A stretch of 37,763 nucleotides of DNA, from positions 1-37,763 of the forward strand of contig QUBZ01000038.1 of the NCBI GenBank assembly GCA_014338005.1. The letters run 5' to 3'. Below are positions 25,096 through 35,395 of the stretch, one piece after another. Each line of letters begins with the position of its first letter. Position 1 is the stretch's first letter. This DNA comes from Chloroflexota bacterium (GTDB lineage: Bacteria > Chloroflexota > Anaerolineae > Aggregatilineales > Phototrophicaceae). The translations under genes were made by a program, and so were the position numbers. The notes below the pieces were generated by a model. The model searched no databases. It was not told where the DNA came from and was given only the letters and a program-made list of their open reading frames with translations.

Positions 25096-25775
25096 GCGAA
25101 ACCATTTTCCTGGTAGACGACGAGCAGCATATCATTGATCTGGCGAAGATGTACCTGGAACAGGCCAATTATACCGTCACCAGCACCACCGACGGCCAGA
25201 TCGCTCTGGCGCGCATCCTGGCCGAAAAACCGGCTCTGGTGGTGCTGGACCTGATGCTGCCGGGGCTGGACGGCTGGGAAGTCTGCCGCCGCGTGCGGGC
25301 GCAGTCCGACGTGCCGATCATCATGCTGACGGCGCGCACCGAGGATGTAGATCGCATCGTGGGGCTGGAACTGGGTGCGGACGATTACCTGACCAAACCG
25401 TTCAACCCGCGCGAACTGGTGGCTCGCGTTCGGGCTATTCTGCGCCGGGCGTCCCCCCGCCCTGCCGCCGCCGACGAGGGCACGCCCATCGTCATCGGCA
25501 ACCTCAGCATCTACCCGGAAAGACGGCTGGCGCTGGTTGAAAACCGTCCGGTGGATTTACGCATGAAGGAGTTCGATCTGCTGCTGGCGCTGGCGCAGAA
25601 CCCCGGCGTGGTGTTCTCGCGGGAAAAGCTGCTGGACGTGGTATGGGGCTTCGACTTCGCCGGGGAAACGCGCACCGTAGACGTGCATATCGCCCACCTG
25701 CGGCACAAACTGGCCGGGATGCAGGCCGGCATCGAAACCGTGTGGGGCGTGGGCTACAAGCTGGAGATGGCTTAA
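25092..25775 (+). CDS. OmpR/PhoB-family response regulator
   Basis: 227 residues. Receiver domain (1-118) with acidic pocket Asp9/Asp10, phospho-acceptor Asp53 (VVLDLMLPGLDGWE), Thr80 and Lys102 (LTKPF), then a winged helix-turn-helix DNA-binding domain (~128-225) with the RTVDVHIAHLRHKL recognition region. All key residues are intact. Its ATG (25092) overlaps the TGA of the CNNM gene as ATGA, so its translation is probably coupled to that gene. No sensor kinase is adjacent. Operon position suggests it responds to, or controls, metal or envelope homeostasis together with the CNNM protein; this is inference. It is convergent with the ClC gene, leaving only nine bases between stops. Confidence 0.95.
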   Translation: MSETIFLVDDEQHIIDLAKMYLEQANYTVTSTTDGQIALARILAEKPALVVLDLMLPGLDGWEVCRRVRAQSDVPIIMLTARTEDVDRIVGLELGADDYLTKPFNPRELVARVRAILRRASPRPAAADEGTPIVIGNLSIYPERRLALVENRPVDLRMKEFDLLLALAQNPGVVFSREKLLDVVWGFDFAGETRTVDVHIAHLRHKLAGMQAGIETVWGVGYKLEMA

Positions 25776-25784
25776 GGCCGCGCG

Positions 25785-27830
25785 TTAATCCGGCTGAGGG
25801 GCGCTGTCCTGCCTGAACAGATCGTTGAGATCGCCCTCGTTCTCCGGCGCGACGACGACCGTTAATGTATCCCCGGCGCGGATTTCGGTGATGCCGTGCG
25901 GGACGATCAGTTTGCCGCCGCGCCGGATGGACGCGACCACGCTTTCGGTGGGCCAGCGCACATCCCGGATTTTCTGGCCGGCGATGGGCGCGTCCGGGCG
26001 GACGTGCCGTTCCACCACCCGCGCGCCGGTCAGGGTATTGAGGCGGATCTGTCCGGCGCGGTGCTGCTGTTCGCGTTTGTGGATGACCGCAATGCTGTAG
26101 GCGCGCACTATGCAGTCTCGCGTCAGCAGGCCGACCAGCTCGCGCGTGCCGGGCTTGACAACCGGAAGGCCGCCGATGTCGCGGGCGCTCATGCTGCGAA
26201 TGGCCGTCCACAGTACGTCATCCGGCGCAGCCGTGATGACCTGGCGCGTGCAGATGTCACCGACCGTCAGCGGGCGGTCGTGGTTGGACTCAAACGCGCC
26301 CTGCAAATCGCCGAGCGTGACGATGCCGGCCAGCAGCCCTTCATGGTTGACCACACACAAACAGCGCGTCTGGGTTTGGCGCAGCCGGTCGCGCAGTTCG
26401 CGCAGACTGACGCTTTCATGAATGGTCGGCGGCGGGGTATGCATGGCTTCGCCGACGGTGATGCCCTGCATCACATCCACGTCGCGCCCCTGTTCCAGCC
26501 GTAGGCCGCTGTGCAGCAGGGTCAGGGTATCAATGCCCGCCGGCACCAGCCGTTCGGTCAGGTAAACGCAGATCACGGTCGTGAACATGATCGGCAAAAT
26601 CAGGCGGTAGTCGTTGGTCAGTTCAAATACCAGCAGGATGCCGGTGATCGGCGCGCGCACGACGCCGGCCATCACGGCGGCCATGCCGGCGATAGCATAG
26701 GCCTGCGGGCTGCCGGTCAGTTCGGGCGGGGCGACACTGGCCGCCAGCAGCCCGAACGCGCCGCCCAGCATCGTGCCAACGAACAGCGTCGGCGCGAAGA
26801 TGCCACCCACGAAACCGCCGGCGAGGCTGACCGCCGTCATCAGCAGCTTGCCGAACCCCAGCACCAGCAGCAAGCCGAAGGAGAAACTTTCGCCGGCATT
26901 CAGCACGGCGGCCATCGTCTCGCGCCCCGGCCCCATGAGCTGCGGCAGAAAAATCGCCACCACACCGACCAGCACCCCGGCCAGTGCCGCTTTAAACGGT
27001 CGCCGTAGATGCACGTATTTATGCCACAGGTCATGCTGCCAGTGGACGACATGGATAAAAGCCACCGATACCGGGGCCAGCAGCAGCCCCAGCCCCGCAT
27101 ACAGCACGATTTCGGCAGGGCCGCCCATCGTAAAATTCAGACGCCCCAGGACAGGCGTCACGCCGGTGAGCGCCTGGATGAACACCGAGGCGATCACCGA
27201 GGCCAGCACCACCACGCTGAACGAGCCGGTCGAAAACTCGCCGTTGAGGATGACTTCCATGCTGAAAAACACGCCGGCAATGGGCGCGCGGAAGGCAGCG
27301 GCAATGGCGCTGGCCGACCCGGCGGCCACCAGCAGGCGCATCCGTTCTTCAGACAGGTGCAGCTTTTGACCGAAAAACGAGCCGATGTGCGCGCCGATCA
27401 CCACACTGGGCGCTTCCGGCCCGACCGACGCGCCCGCCCCCAGAGAGAGCGCTGCCGCCGCCGCTTTAACCGGCATCACTTGGTAGCGCAGGCGTCCCCC
27501 CGCCAGCGCCACCGCCTCGATAATCCCGGCTAGGCCGTGATGCCGCTCCGCGCCGACGAACCGTTCCATCATCCAGCCCACGACCAGCCCGGCCAGCCCC
27601 AGACTGACGACTACCGCTGCGGCGCCCAGGATATGGCCCAGAACTTCGACCGCCAGCCAGTCGTAAAAGAGATGATGGAAAAACTCAATCCCCAGGTCAA
27701 ACAGCCAGACGCTGACGCCGGTCGCCAGGCCAACCATGACGGCCAGCAGCAGCAGGACGGTATTTTCGCCGAGATGCAGCCCTCGGCGTTCGAGAAAACG
27801 AAAACGTTTCAAACCCCAATAACCGTTCAT
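25785..27830 (-). CDS. ClC-family chloride channel/transporter with CBS and TrkA-C domains
   Basis: 681 residues from ATG 27830. The ClC membrane domain (~25-430) keeps the gating glutamate in GPEAP (Glu139; GREGP in most members) and the GGIFAPTLF chloride-site block. A CBS pair (~455-575) follows and a TrkA-C/RCK-C ligand-binding domain (~605-675; LIVPHGITEIRAGDTLTVVV) ends the protein. CBS and RCK-C domains in other transporters bind nucleotides, so gating by a small molecule is likely. Chloride/proton exchange or fluoride export cannot be told apart without the full filter. The -10 element ends eight bases before the ATG, suggesting a leaderless message. The promoter's -35 sits in a perfect palindrome shared with the rho side. 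Confidence 0.92.
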   Translation of the reverse strand: MNGYWGLKRFRFLERRGLHLGENTVLLLLAVMVGLATGVSVWLFDLGIEFFHHLFYDWLAVEVLGHILGAAAVVVSLGLAGLVVGWMMERFVGAERHHGLAGIIEAVALAGGRLRYQVMPVKAAAAALSLGAGASVGPEAPSVVIGAHIGSFFGQKLHLSEERMRLLVAAGSASAIAAAFRAPIAGVFFSMEVILNGEFSTGSFSVVVLASVIASVFIQALTGVTPVLGRLNFTMGGPAEIVLYAGLGLLLAPVSVAFIHVVHWQHDLWHKYVHLRRPFKAALAGVLVGVVAIFLPQLMGPGRETMAAVLNAGESFSFGLLLVLGFGKLLMTAVSLAGGFVGGIFAPTLFVGTMLGGAFGLLAASVAPPELTGSPQAYAIAGMAAVMAGVVRAPITGILLVFELTNDYRLILPIMFTTVICVYLTERLVPAGIDTLTLLHSGLRLEQGRDVDVMQGITVGEAMHTPPPTIHESVSLRELRDRLRQTQTRCLCVVNHEGLLAGIVTLGDLQGAFESNHDRPLTVGDICTRQVITAAPDDVLWTAIRSMSARDIGGLPVVKPGTRELVGLLTRDCIVRAYSIAVIHKREQQHRAGQIRLNTLTGARVVERHVRPDAPIAGQKIRDVRWPTESVVASIRRGGKLIVPHGITEIRAGDTLTVVVAPENEGDLNDLFRQDSAPQPD

Positions 27831-27837
27831 AGCACTC

Positions 27838-27866
27838 TGTATAACACCGGCAGCCAGCATTTGCAA
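27838..27866 (-). promoter_or_regulatory. Promoter of the ClC gene
   Basis: Minus strand: TTGCAA (27866-27861), a 17-bp spacer and TATACA (27843-27838). Transcription would start within a few bases of the ATG at 27830. Confidence 0.5.
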
Positions 27867-27879
27867 TACGTATTGCAAA
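27860..27879. promoter_or_regulatory. Perfect 20-bp palindrome, operator candidate between ClC and rho
   Basis: TTTGCAATACGTATTGCAAA is fully self-complementary. One half forms the -35 element of the ClC promoter, and it ends nine bases before the -35 of the rho promoter. It is AT-rich against a GC-rich background. Confidence 0.6.
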
Positions 27880-27887
27880 ATGCGAAC

Positions 27888-27916
27888 TTGCCGAAATTAA
27901 AAAGCTATGCTATAGT
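27888..27916 (+). promoter_or_regulatory. Promoter of rho-efp
   Basis: TTGCCG (27888-27893), a 17-bp spacer and TATAGT (27911-27916), with the extended form TGCTATAGT. Predicted start near 27923, giving a leader of about 180 nt before rho. Confidence 0.62.
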
Positions 27917-27922
27917 GCGAAT

Positions 27923-28103
27923 GAGAAACGAACCACTTTTTTCTTCCCAGTATATCTACACTACCATTTGATGTGGCGCTGCCGACAAAGGTGCATAAAC
28001 GTGCTGTTGTTTTGCAAAACGTCGAGCGGGCCGCAGCTTCTAAAATGGTTCCTCGCGTGTGCGATATGCCAGGATTTGGAGCGACCCCGGAGTGTCATAG
28101 CCT
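27923..28103 (+). promoter_or_regulatory. Long leader of rho
   Basis: About 180 nt between the predicted start and the rho ATG. It includes C- and T-rich tracts. Rho genes are often self-controlled by early termination in such leaders; no specific structure or known element is recognised here. Confidence 0.35.
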
Positions 28104-29399
28104 ATGGATATTGCCCAGTTAGAAGCACGAACCCTCGATGAATTGAGACAGATCGCGCGCGAAAACGGCCTCATCGGTTACAGCCGGTCGAAAAAGCAGG
28201 AACTGGTGCTGGCGCTGCTGCGGGATAACGCCGAAAAGCAGGGGTACAAACTGCGCGGCGGCATCCTGGAAATCGTGGATGATGGCATCGGCTTTTTGCG
28301 GGCGGAGAAGTATCTGCCCGGCCCGAACGATATCTACGTCAGCCAGACGCAGATCAAACGTTTTAACCTTCGCACCGGCGATATGGTGATCGGGCAGGTG
28401 CGCGCGCCGAAGGATTCGGAAAAATACTACGGGCTGCTGCGCGTGGATGCGGTCAACGGCCTGAACCCGGAGGAGGCCAAAAACCGCCCGTTTTTTGAAG
28501 ACCTGACGCCGATTTACCCCAACCAGCGGTACAGCCTGGAGACGAACCCGCGTATTTTATCTACACGGCTGCTTGACCTGTTCGCCCCCATCGGGCGCGG
28601 CCAGCGCGGGTTGATCGTCTCGCCGCCGAAGGCCGGTAAAACGACCGTTTTGAAGGAAATCGCCAACGCCATCAGCCACAACTATCCCGAAGTGCATCTG
28701 ATGATCGCGCTGATCGGCGAGCGCCCCGAAGAAGTGACCGACATGGATCGTTCGGTGGACGCCGAGGTGATCGCCTCCACCTTCGACGACCCGGTGCAGC
28801 ACCATACCCGCGTGGCCGAAATGGCGATCAACCGCGCCAAACGGCTGGTCGAAAGCAAGCAGCATGTCGTCCTGATGCTGGACAGCATCACACGGCTGGC
28901 GCGCGCCTACAACCTGGTCGTGCCGAGCAGCGGGCGCACGCTTTCCGGCGGTTTCGACCCGTCGGCCATTCACCCGCCCAAACGTATTTTTGGCGCGGGG
29001 CGTAATATCGAACAGGGCGGCAGCCTGACCATCATCGCTACCTGCCTGGTGAACACCGGCAGCAAGATGGACGACCTGATTTACGAGGAGTTCAAAGGCA
29101 CGGGTAATATGGAACTGCTGCTCAACCGCAAGCTGCAAGAGCGGCGGCTGTTCCCGGCTTTTGACATCGAAGGTTCGTCCACCCGGCGCGAGGAACTGCT
29201 GCTTGGCCCGGACGTTCTCCAGCGCACCTATACCCTGCGTAACATGCTGGCCCGGCTGGCCGAAGACCCCGAACTGGGGACGGTGGGCGCTTACGAGCGT
29301 TTCATCAACCAGTTCAAACAAACCGAGTCCAACCTCGAATTTCTGGACAGCATCCCCGGCGGCAGCGTCGCGGCCATGAACAACCGGTCGTTTTTATAG
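28104..29399 (+). CDS. rho: Transcription termination factor Rho
   Basis: 431 residues, close to the E. coli length. N-terminal helical Rho_N (~1-45), cold-shock-like RNA-binding domain (~50-125) and an ATPase domain with Walker A PKAGKT (175-180), the [11 protein letters not shown] block and Walker [11 protein letters not shown], plus the Q-loop/R-loop region near GTGNMELLL. It forms a ring hexamer that pulls on RNA to end transcription. The N-terminal insertions seen in many high-GC bacteria are absent. ATG 28104 has GGAG (28089-28092) eleven bases upstream. efp begins 49 bp downstream without a terminator, so the two are probably cotranscribed. Confidence 0.97.
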   Translation: MDIAQLEARTLDELRQIARENGLIGYSRSKKQELVLALLRDNAEKQGYKLRGGILEIVDDGIGFLRAEKYLPGPNDIYVSQTQIKRFNLRTGDMVIGQVRAPKDSEKYYGLLRVDAVNGLNPEEAKNRPFFEDLTPIYPNQRYSLETNPRILSTRLLDLFAPIGRGQRGLIVSPPKAGKTTVLKEIANAISHNYPEVHLMIALIGERPEEVTDMDRSVDAEVIASTFDDPVQHHTRVAEMAINRAKRLVESKQHVVLMLDSITRLARAYNLVVPSSGRTLSGGFDPSAIHPPKRIFGAGRNIEQGGSLTIIATCLVNTGSKMDDLIYEEFKGTGNMELLLNRKLQERRLFPAFDIEGSSTRREELLLGPDVLQRTYTLRNMLARLAEDPELGTVGAYERFINQFKQTESNLEFLDSIPGGSVAAMNNRSFL

Positions 29400-29448
29400 G
29401 CGCGTCTCACCACCCGACTCGAAGCACTAAGGAACTGATTTAACCTGT

Positions 29449-30006
29449 ATGATTGATGTAAACCAACTTCGCAAAGGCACGACCTTTTTGTCCGACGGCC
29501 AGATTTTCCGCGTTTTGACCTACACCCACACCAAACCCGGACGCGGCAACGCCACCATCCGCGTCAAGGTGCGTAACATGCGTACCGGCGCAACGCTGGA
29601 AATGACCTTCAACTCCGGCATGTCGGTGCAGGACATCCGCGTAGACAGCCACAACGTTGAATATCTGTACAGCGATGGCGAATTTCTGACCTTTATGGAT
29701 TTGGACACCTACGAACAGCCGCAGATTCGTAAGGACGTGTTCGGCGACGACTTTCTGTATCTGCGGGAAAACCTCCAGCTTAAACTGAGCAGCTACGAAG
29801 GCGAGATCATTGATTACGAGCTGCCGAACACGGTTGACCTGAAAGTGACCGAGTCCGAAATGGCGATTGCCGGGGACACGGCCAACAACCCGCAGAAAAA
29901 AGTGACCCTGGAAACCGGGCTGGTGGTGCAGGTTCCCATGTTCGTTAATGTGGGCGATACCATCCGCGTGAACACCGACACCGGCGAATACATCACCCGC
30001 GTCTAA
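29449..30006 (+). CDS. efp: Elongation factor P, arginine-tip type
   Basis: 185 residues: KOW-like domain I (1-62), OB domains II (~67-125) and III (~128-185, ending GDTIRVNTDTGEYITRV, the family signature). EF-P enters the ribosomal E site and relieves stalling at proline runs. The loop that reaches the peptidyl-transferase centre reads HTKPGRGNA, placing Arg32 at the tip, where E. coli has the modified Lys34 and most unmodified types have Lys. Arginine at this position is rhamnosylated by EarP in some Proteobacteria; no earP gene is in this window, so modification is unknown. It follows rho in the same direction. Confidence 0.96.
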   Translation: MIDVNQLRKGTTFLSDGQIFRVLTYTHTKPGRGNATIRVKVRNMRTGATLEMTFNSGMSVQDIRVDSHNVEYLYSDGEFLTFMDLDTYEQPQIRKDVFGDDFLYLRENLQLKLSSYEGEIIDYELPNTVDLKVTESEMAIAGDTANNPQKKVTLETGLVVQVPMFVNVGDTIRVNTDTGEYITRV

Positions 30007-30009
30007 AAT

Positions 30010-30040
30010 CGGGGGCGCATGACTGCGCGCCCCCGTTCCT
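30010..30040. terminator. Hairpin between convergent efp and fructosamine-kinase genes
   Basis: CGGGGGCGC (30010-30018) and GCGCCCCCG (30027-30035) form nine perfect pairs. The flanks are TTCCTT on the plus side and ATTTTAG on the minus side, so it may end transcription from both directions. Confidence 0.65.
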
Positions 30041-30897
30041 TAAAACCCAAACCGCCGCAGAATGCGATCTACCGAAGCGACATAACCGCCGCCGAATAAC
30101 CGCACGTGTACCAGCAGCGGGTACAGGTTGTACAGGTCGCGGCGTTCCTCGAAGAAGCCCGGCGCAAGGGGACGGTGTTCCTGGTAGCGCCGGAAGAAGG
30201 CCGCCCCGAACGTGTTAAACAACGTGCTGAAGGCCAGCTCGATTTCCGGGTGAGCGTAATAAATGGCCGGGTCGAGAAAGCCGGTGATGCGCCCATCCAT
30301 CGCCAGGATGTTGGTCGTCCACAGGTCGCCGTGAATCAGCGACGGGTATTCCGGCTCGGCCAGCCAGCGTTCCAGCCGCCCGCACAGGCGCTCCAGGCGG
30401 GTGAACAGGCCGGCAGGCAGCGCCCCGGCGCGCCGCGCTTCCTGCCCCATGTACAGCAGCCGGTGATCGCGGAAGAAGTCCAGCCAGCGGGCGGTGGGCG
30501 GATTGGGCTGCGGCAGCCCGCCGATCAGCGTGTCGCGTTCCAGGCCAAAGCTCTGCCCCCGGATGCTGTGCAAATCGGCCACCAGGTCGGCGGCGTGGGC
30601 CTGCGCGGCGTCGTTTAAAAAGCTGTCCCCGGCGATGAAATCCATCACCAGCAGCGTATCGCTGCTGTAGCGCACCGCCGGGACGGGCAGGCGGCTGTGT
30701 TCGGCCAGGTAGCGCAGCATGTAACCTTCCAGCCCCAACCGCCCGCCCTGGCCGTCCGCTGTTTTGGCGACCAGCGACCCGCCGCCCGGCAGACGCACCC
30801 GGTATACGTCCCCGATGCAGCCGCCGCTGAGTGCGCTCAGGCCCTCTGGCCGGACACCCAGCGCCGTTTCGATGGTCGTCAGCAGGTCATCAAACAT
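30040..30897 (-). CDS. Fructosamine-3-kinase family protein
   Basis: 285 residues with a protein-kinase-like (aminoglycoside-phosphotransferase) fold. Visible: the N-lobe LSGGCIGDVYRVRLPGG loop and Lys in VAKT, the catalytic loop LIHGDLWTTN (His-Gly-Asp), and the metal-binding Asp in FLDPAIYYAHPEIELA, which is diagnostic for the fructosamine kinase family. Bacterial members phosphorylate ketoamine or ribulosamine adducts on proteins or metabolites, marking glycation damage for removal. The ATG (30897) lies five bases after the stop of the small upstream gene, so the two form a unit. All catalytic residues are present. Confidence 0.92.
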   Translation of the reverse strand: MFDDLLTTIETALGVRPEGLSALSGGCIGDVYRVRLPGGGSLVAKTADGQGGRLGLEGYMLRYLAEHSRLPVPAVRYSSDTLLVMDFIAGDSFLNDAAQAHAADLVADLHSIRGQSFGLERDTLIGGLPQPNPPTARWLDFFRDHRLLYMGQEARRAGALPAGLFTRLERLCGRLERWLAEPEYPSLIHGDLWTTNILAMDGRITGFLDPAIYYAHPEIELAFSTLFNTFGAAFFRRYQEHRPLAPGFFEERRDLYNLYPLLVHVRLFGGGYVASVDRILRRFGF

Positions 30898-30902
30898 AAT
30901 GT

Positions 30903-31286
30903 TTATTCCGGCGTGCCTCTGCTCTTTAAAATCTGCCGCGCCGTCTCCACCGAGGGCGCGAAGCGGTATTCAAACCCCATGCCGCCGTTTAAGGCCGAAA
31001 AAATGGGCAGTATTTCGTTCAGTATTTTGGGCAGCACCATCACCACCAACCCGGCCTTCGGGTGAATATCCCTGACGAACCCGCCCACATTGGCCTTAAA
31101 GTTCGGCGGCACAAGCGCGGAGTCTTGCAGGTGGATGATAAAATCAACCGGCGCGTCGGCGCTGTCCAGCCGTTGGTTGGCCTCTTTGACAGCGCCTCGA
31201 ACGTCCTCCCATCCCCATGCGCCATAAAGCGTCATCCGAATGATACTGTTTTGCGGCGGGTCGTCCCACTCCACTATAACCGGCAT
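30903..31286 (-). CDS. Small hypothetical protein, fold reminiscent of STAS/SpoIIAA-like (127 aa)
   Basis: I do not recognise the family with certainty. The ATG at 31286 has a GGGGGAA ribosome-binding site. The pattern alternates strands and amphipathic helices: a first strand (MPVIVEW), a segment with WGWEDV, a helix (VRGAVKEANQRL), a strand (DFIIHL) and later GLVVMVLPKIL. This resembles small STAS-like domains but without the key phosphorylated serine context. It is probably cotranscribed with the fructosamine-kinase-like gene. A TATACA -10 candidate lies at 31325-31330. Confidence 0.65.
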   Translation of the reverse strand: MPVIVEWDDPPQNSIIRMTLYGAWGWEDVRGAVKEANQRLDSADAPVDFIIHLQDSALVPPNFKANVGGFVRDIHPKAGLVVMVLPKILNEILPIFSALNGGMGFEYRFAPSVETARQILKSRGTPE

Positions 31287-31324
31287 GATATTCCCCCTTT
31301 ATCATGCTTGGGCGATTCTTTAAG

Positions 31325-31330
31325 TGTATA
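31325..31330 (-). promoter_or_regulatory. -10 element candidate for the small hypothetical gene
   Basis: TATACA on the minus strand, about 40 bp before the ATG at 31286. It falls within the gap to ychF. The -35 is unclear. Confidence 0.3.
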
Positions 31331-31356
31331 ACATTACGAATCGAATTTCTATGGAT

Positions 31357-32436
31357 TTACATACTATGCCGGATGTGAACAATGTCACCATCCTGCACGA
31401 TGTATTCTTTGCCTTCCAGCCGCATTTTGCCGGCGCTTTTGAGCGCGGCCTCGCTCCCGGCGGCGATCAGGTCGTCATATTTCATCACTTCGGCGCGGAT
31501 GAAGCCTTTTTGCAGGTCGCTGTGGATGGCCCCGGCGGCTTCCGGGGCGGTCGCGCCGATGGAGACACTCCAGGCGCGCACCTCGTCCTCACCGACGGTG
31601 AAAAAGGACTGGATCGCCAGCAGTTGGTAGGACAGGCGGATGACTTTCGCGGCGCTCAGTTCCGTGATGCCGTATTCTTGCATGAACAGTTGGGCGTCGT
31701 CGGGCGCAAGCTGCGCCAGTTCGGCTTCGATTTTACCCTGCAAGCCGACCACGTTGGTATGGGGACGGTCGTAATGCAGCAGATCGGCGGCGGCTTTCGG
31801 CTCGTCGCCCAGGTTCAGCGCCACCAGCACGGGCTTGAGCGTCAGAAAGCCGTAGCCGCGAATCATGCGGTTTTCATCATCGGTGATGTCCAGTTCGCGC
31901 AGGGGGCGTTCGGCTTCAAGCTGGACTTTAAACCGCTCCATCAATTCCAGTTCAACCGGCACAGCTTTGTCCACCGCCTTGCCCCGGATGCGTAACTCGC
32001 CCTGCAATTTTTCCAGCCGTTTTTCGACCATCACCAGGTCGGCCAGCAAAAATTCGCCGTCCAGCGTTTCGACATCGCGCTGTGGGTCTACCGTGATGTA
32101 CGGGTGCGGCACAGTGTCGTCCTCGAAGGCGCGCACGACATGCAGGAAACCGTCCGCCTGCGCCAGTTCGTTGCGGAACTGCCCCTTCAGCCCGCCCTCG
32201 CTGATGCCTTTATCCAGGCCGCCGATGTCGGCATAGGTGACGGTGGCATAAATGGTCTTGCGCGGTTTGTACATGGCGCTCAGTTTATCCACGCGCGGGT
32301 CCGGCACGTTGACCACCGCCGTATGGACTTCAAACTGGCCGCTGGTGGCCGCGCCGGTGGGCAGGTTCTGGCCGGTGAGGGCGTTAAAAATGGTGGTCTT
32401 GCCGCTGTTGGGTAGGCCGATGATTCCCAGTCGCAT
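31357..32436 (-). CDS. ychF: Ribosome-binding ATPase YchF
   Basis: 359 residues, the usual YchF length. Start ATG 32436 is chosen because AGGA lies upstream and the P-loop begins at residue 7 as in relatives; the longer frame would cross the promoter. Visible: G1 GLPNSGKTT (7-15), the switch region with DIGGL, an ALNLGDE motif in place of the GTPase NKxD (this family binds ATP), a helical insertion, and a C-terminal TGS domain that ends with EYIVQDGDIVHIRHSM. YchF (human OLA1) binds ribosomes and is linked to stress responses. The gap upstream holds dispersed repeats, and maeB follows on the same strand. Confidence 0.96.
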   Translation of the reverse strand: MRLGIIGLPNSGKTTIFNALTGQNLPTGAATSGQFEVHTAVVNVPDPRVDKLSAMYKPRKTIYATVTYADIGGLDKGISEGGLKGQFRNELAQADGFLHVVRAFEDDTVPHPYITVDPQRDVETLDGEFLLADLVMVEKRLEKLQGELRIRGKAVDKAVPVELELMERFKVQLEAERPLRELDITDDENRMIRGYGFLTLKPVLVALNLGDEPKAAADLLHYDRPHTNVVGLQGKIEAELAQLAPDDAQLFMQEYGITELSAAKVIRLSYQLLAIQSFFTVGEDEVRAWSVSIGATAPEAAGAIHSDLQKGFIRAEVMKYDDLIAAGSEAALKSAGKMRLEGKEYIVQDGDIVHIRHSM

Positions 32437-32471
32437 GAGGTTTTCCTGTTCGGTTGGCCGAAGTACCGGCC

Positions 32472-32477
32472 AGTATA
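32472..32477 (-). promoter_or_regulatory. -10 element candidate for ychF
   Basis: TATACT on the minus strand, 35 bp before the ATG. The -35 position lies in a T-rich run, a poor match. Confidence 0.35.
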
Positions 32478-32553
32478 CACAGGGGGGAAAAAGAAAAAAA
32501 GGCATAACGCACAGGCGGGCAGGGCTGTCGTTTCAAAACGTGTGGGGCAGCCA

Positions 32554-32682
32554 GACCCCCTCTAAATCTCCCCCGAATTCGGGGGAGACTTTGCTGCCGG
32601 CGGGATTAAACCCCCTCTCCGAATTCGGCGGCCCGAAAGGGGACGTTTATCCCCTGAGGAGAGAGGGCTTGGGGGTGGGGTC
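32554..32682. repeat. Dispersed palindromic repeat family B, copy 2 (intergenic)
   Basis: Two inverted pairs: CTCCCCCGAATTCGGGGGAG (perfect, around 32568-32587), and CCCCCTCTCC near 32611 facing GGAGAGAGGG near 32658. The same order and C-run context is found at 3207-3310 inside the glycosyltransferase gene. Confidence 0.7.
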
Positions 32683-32741
32683 AAAGAACAAAAGCCTGCT
32701 TATTGAGACGGAATATCTTTAGGCTGCAATGTTCTATGGTG

Positions 32742-32781
32742 TTTTTCTCTGCGTTTTGTGTCTTTGCGCCTATGCGTTATG
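32742..32781 (+). repeat. Dispersed repeat family A, copy 2
   Basis: Carries TTTTTCTCTGCG, CTTTGCGCCT and TGCGTTA in the same order as the minus-strand reading of 1903-1969. It lies ten bases beyond the end of maeB. Confidence 0.7.
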
Positions 32782-32790
32782 TTTTTTGTT

Positions 32791-35037
<2,247 letters not shown>

Positions 35038-35395
35038 AATACACGTCCTTATCTGATATGCCCGGTCAGGCTAATTCGATCAGGTCGGCCAGGCGGGGAA
35101 GGGCTGCCGAGGATAGGTAGATCGTGTCCCCTGCATCTTTATTGTAGCGCGGGGCGGCTGTTCGGCACACGCCGCCAGGGATAATCGGTACAAAAAAAGG
35201 CGATAAAAGTCCGGTTTCCGAGGTATTTTGTGCGAAAAAACCAATAGTACTAAAGTATGACACACCCTTACTTCGAGAAGTCTTAAAAAATTAATTTTTT
35301 CCGAAAATCGTCAGGAAAACGTTGCTAAATGTATAAAAATTGTGTTATGATGGCAGCATCATCTTCATTCTGAATTAATTCTAGAGGGTGGCGTC
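35038..35395. promoter_or_regulatory. Divergent regulatory region between maeB and the unknown gene
   Basis: 358 bp without a supportable gene. The right half (35190-35395) is much richer in AT than the rest of the window. It contains the perfect palindrome AAAAAATTAATTTTTT (35285-35300), ACTTCGAGAAGT (35271-35282, perfect but for the central GA) and TAGTACTA. A TACAAT -10 candidate for maeB lies at 35141-35146 on the minus strand; a strong promoter for the plus-strand gene lies at 35322-35351. Confidence 0.55.
35322..35351 (+). promoter_or_regulatory. Promoter of the unknown 258-aa gene
   Basis: TTGCTA (35322-35327), an 18-bp AT-rich spacer and TATGAT (35346-35351), with the extended form TGTTATGAT. 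It is the best plus-strand promoter in the window. Confidence 0.68.

Noticed and set aside
10085..25775. Histidine kinase and response regulator as a cognate pair
   Set aside because: They are over 12 kb apart on opposite strands in different operons; nothing in the sequence links them.
27971..28138. Upstream open frame of 55 codons in the rho leader, overlapping the rho start
   Set aside because: No ribosome-binding site, unusual Cys/Trp-rich composition, and out of frame with rho; more likely chance in a leader. Would reconsider if ribosome profiling showed use.
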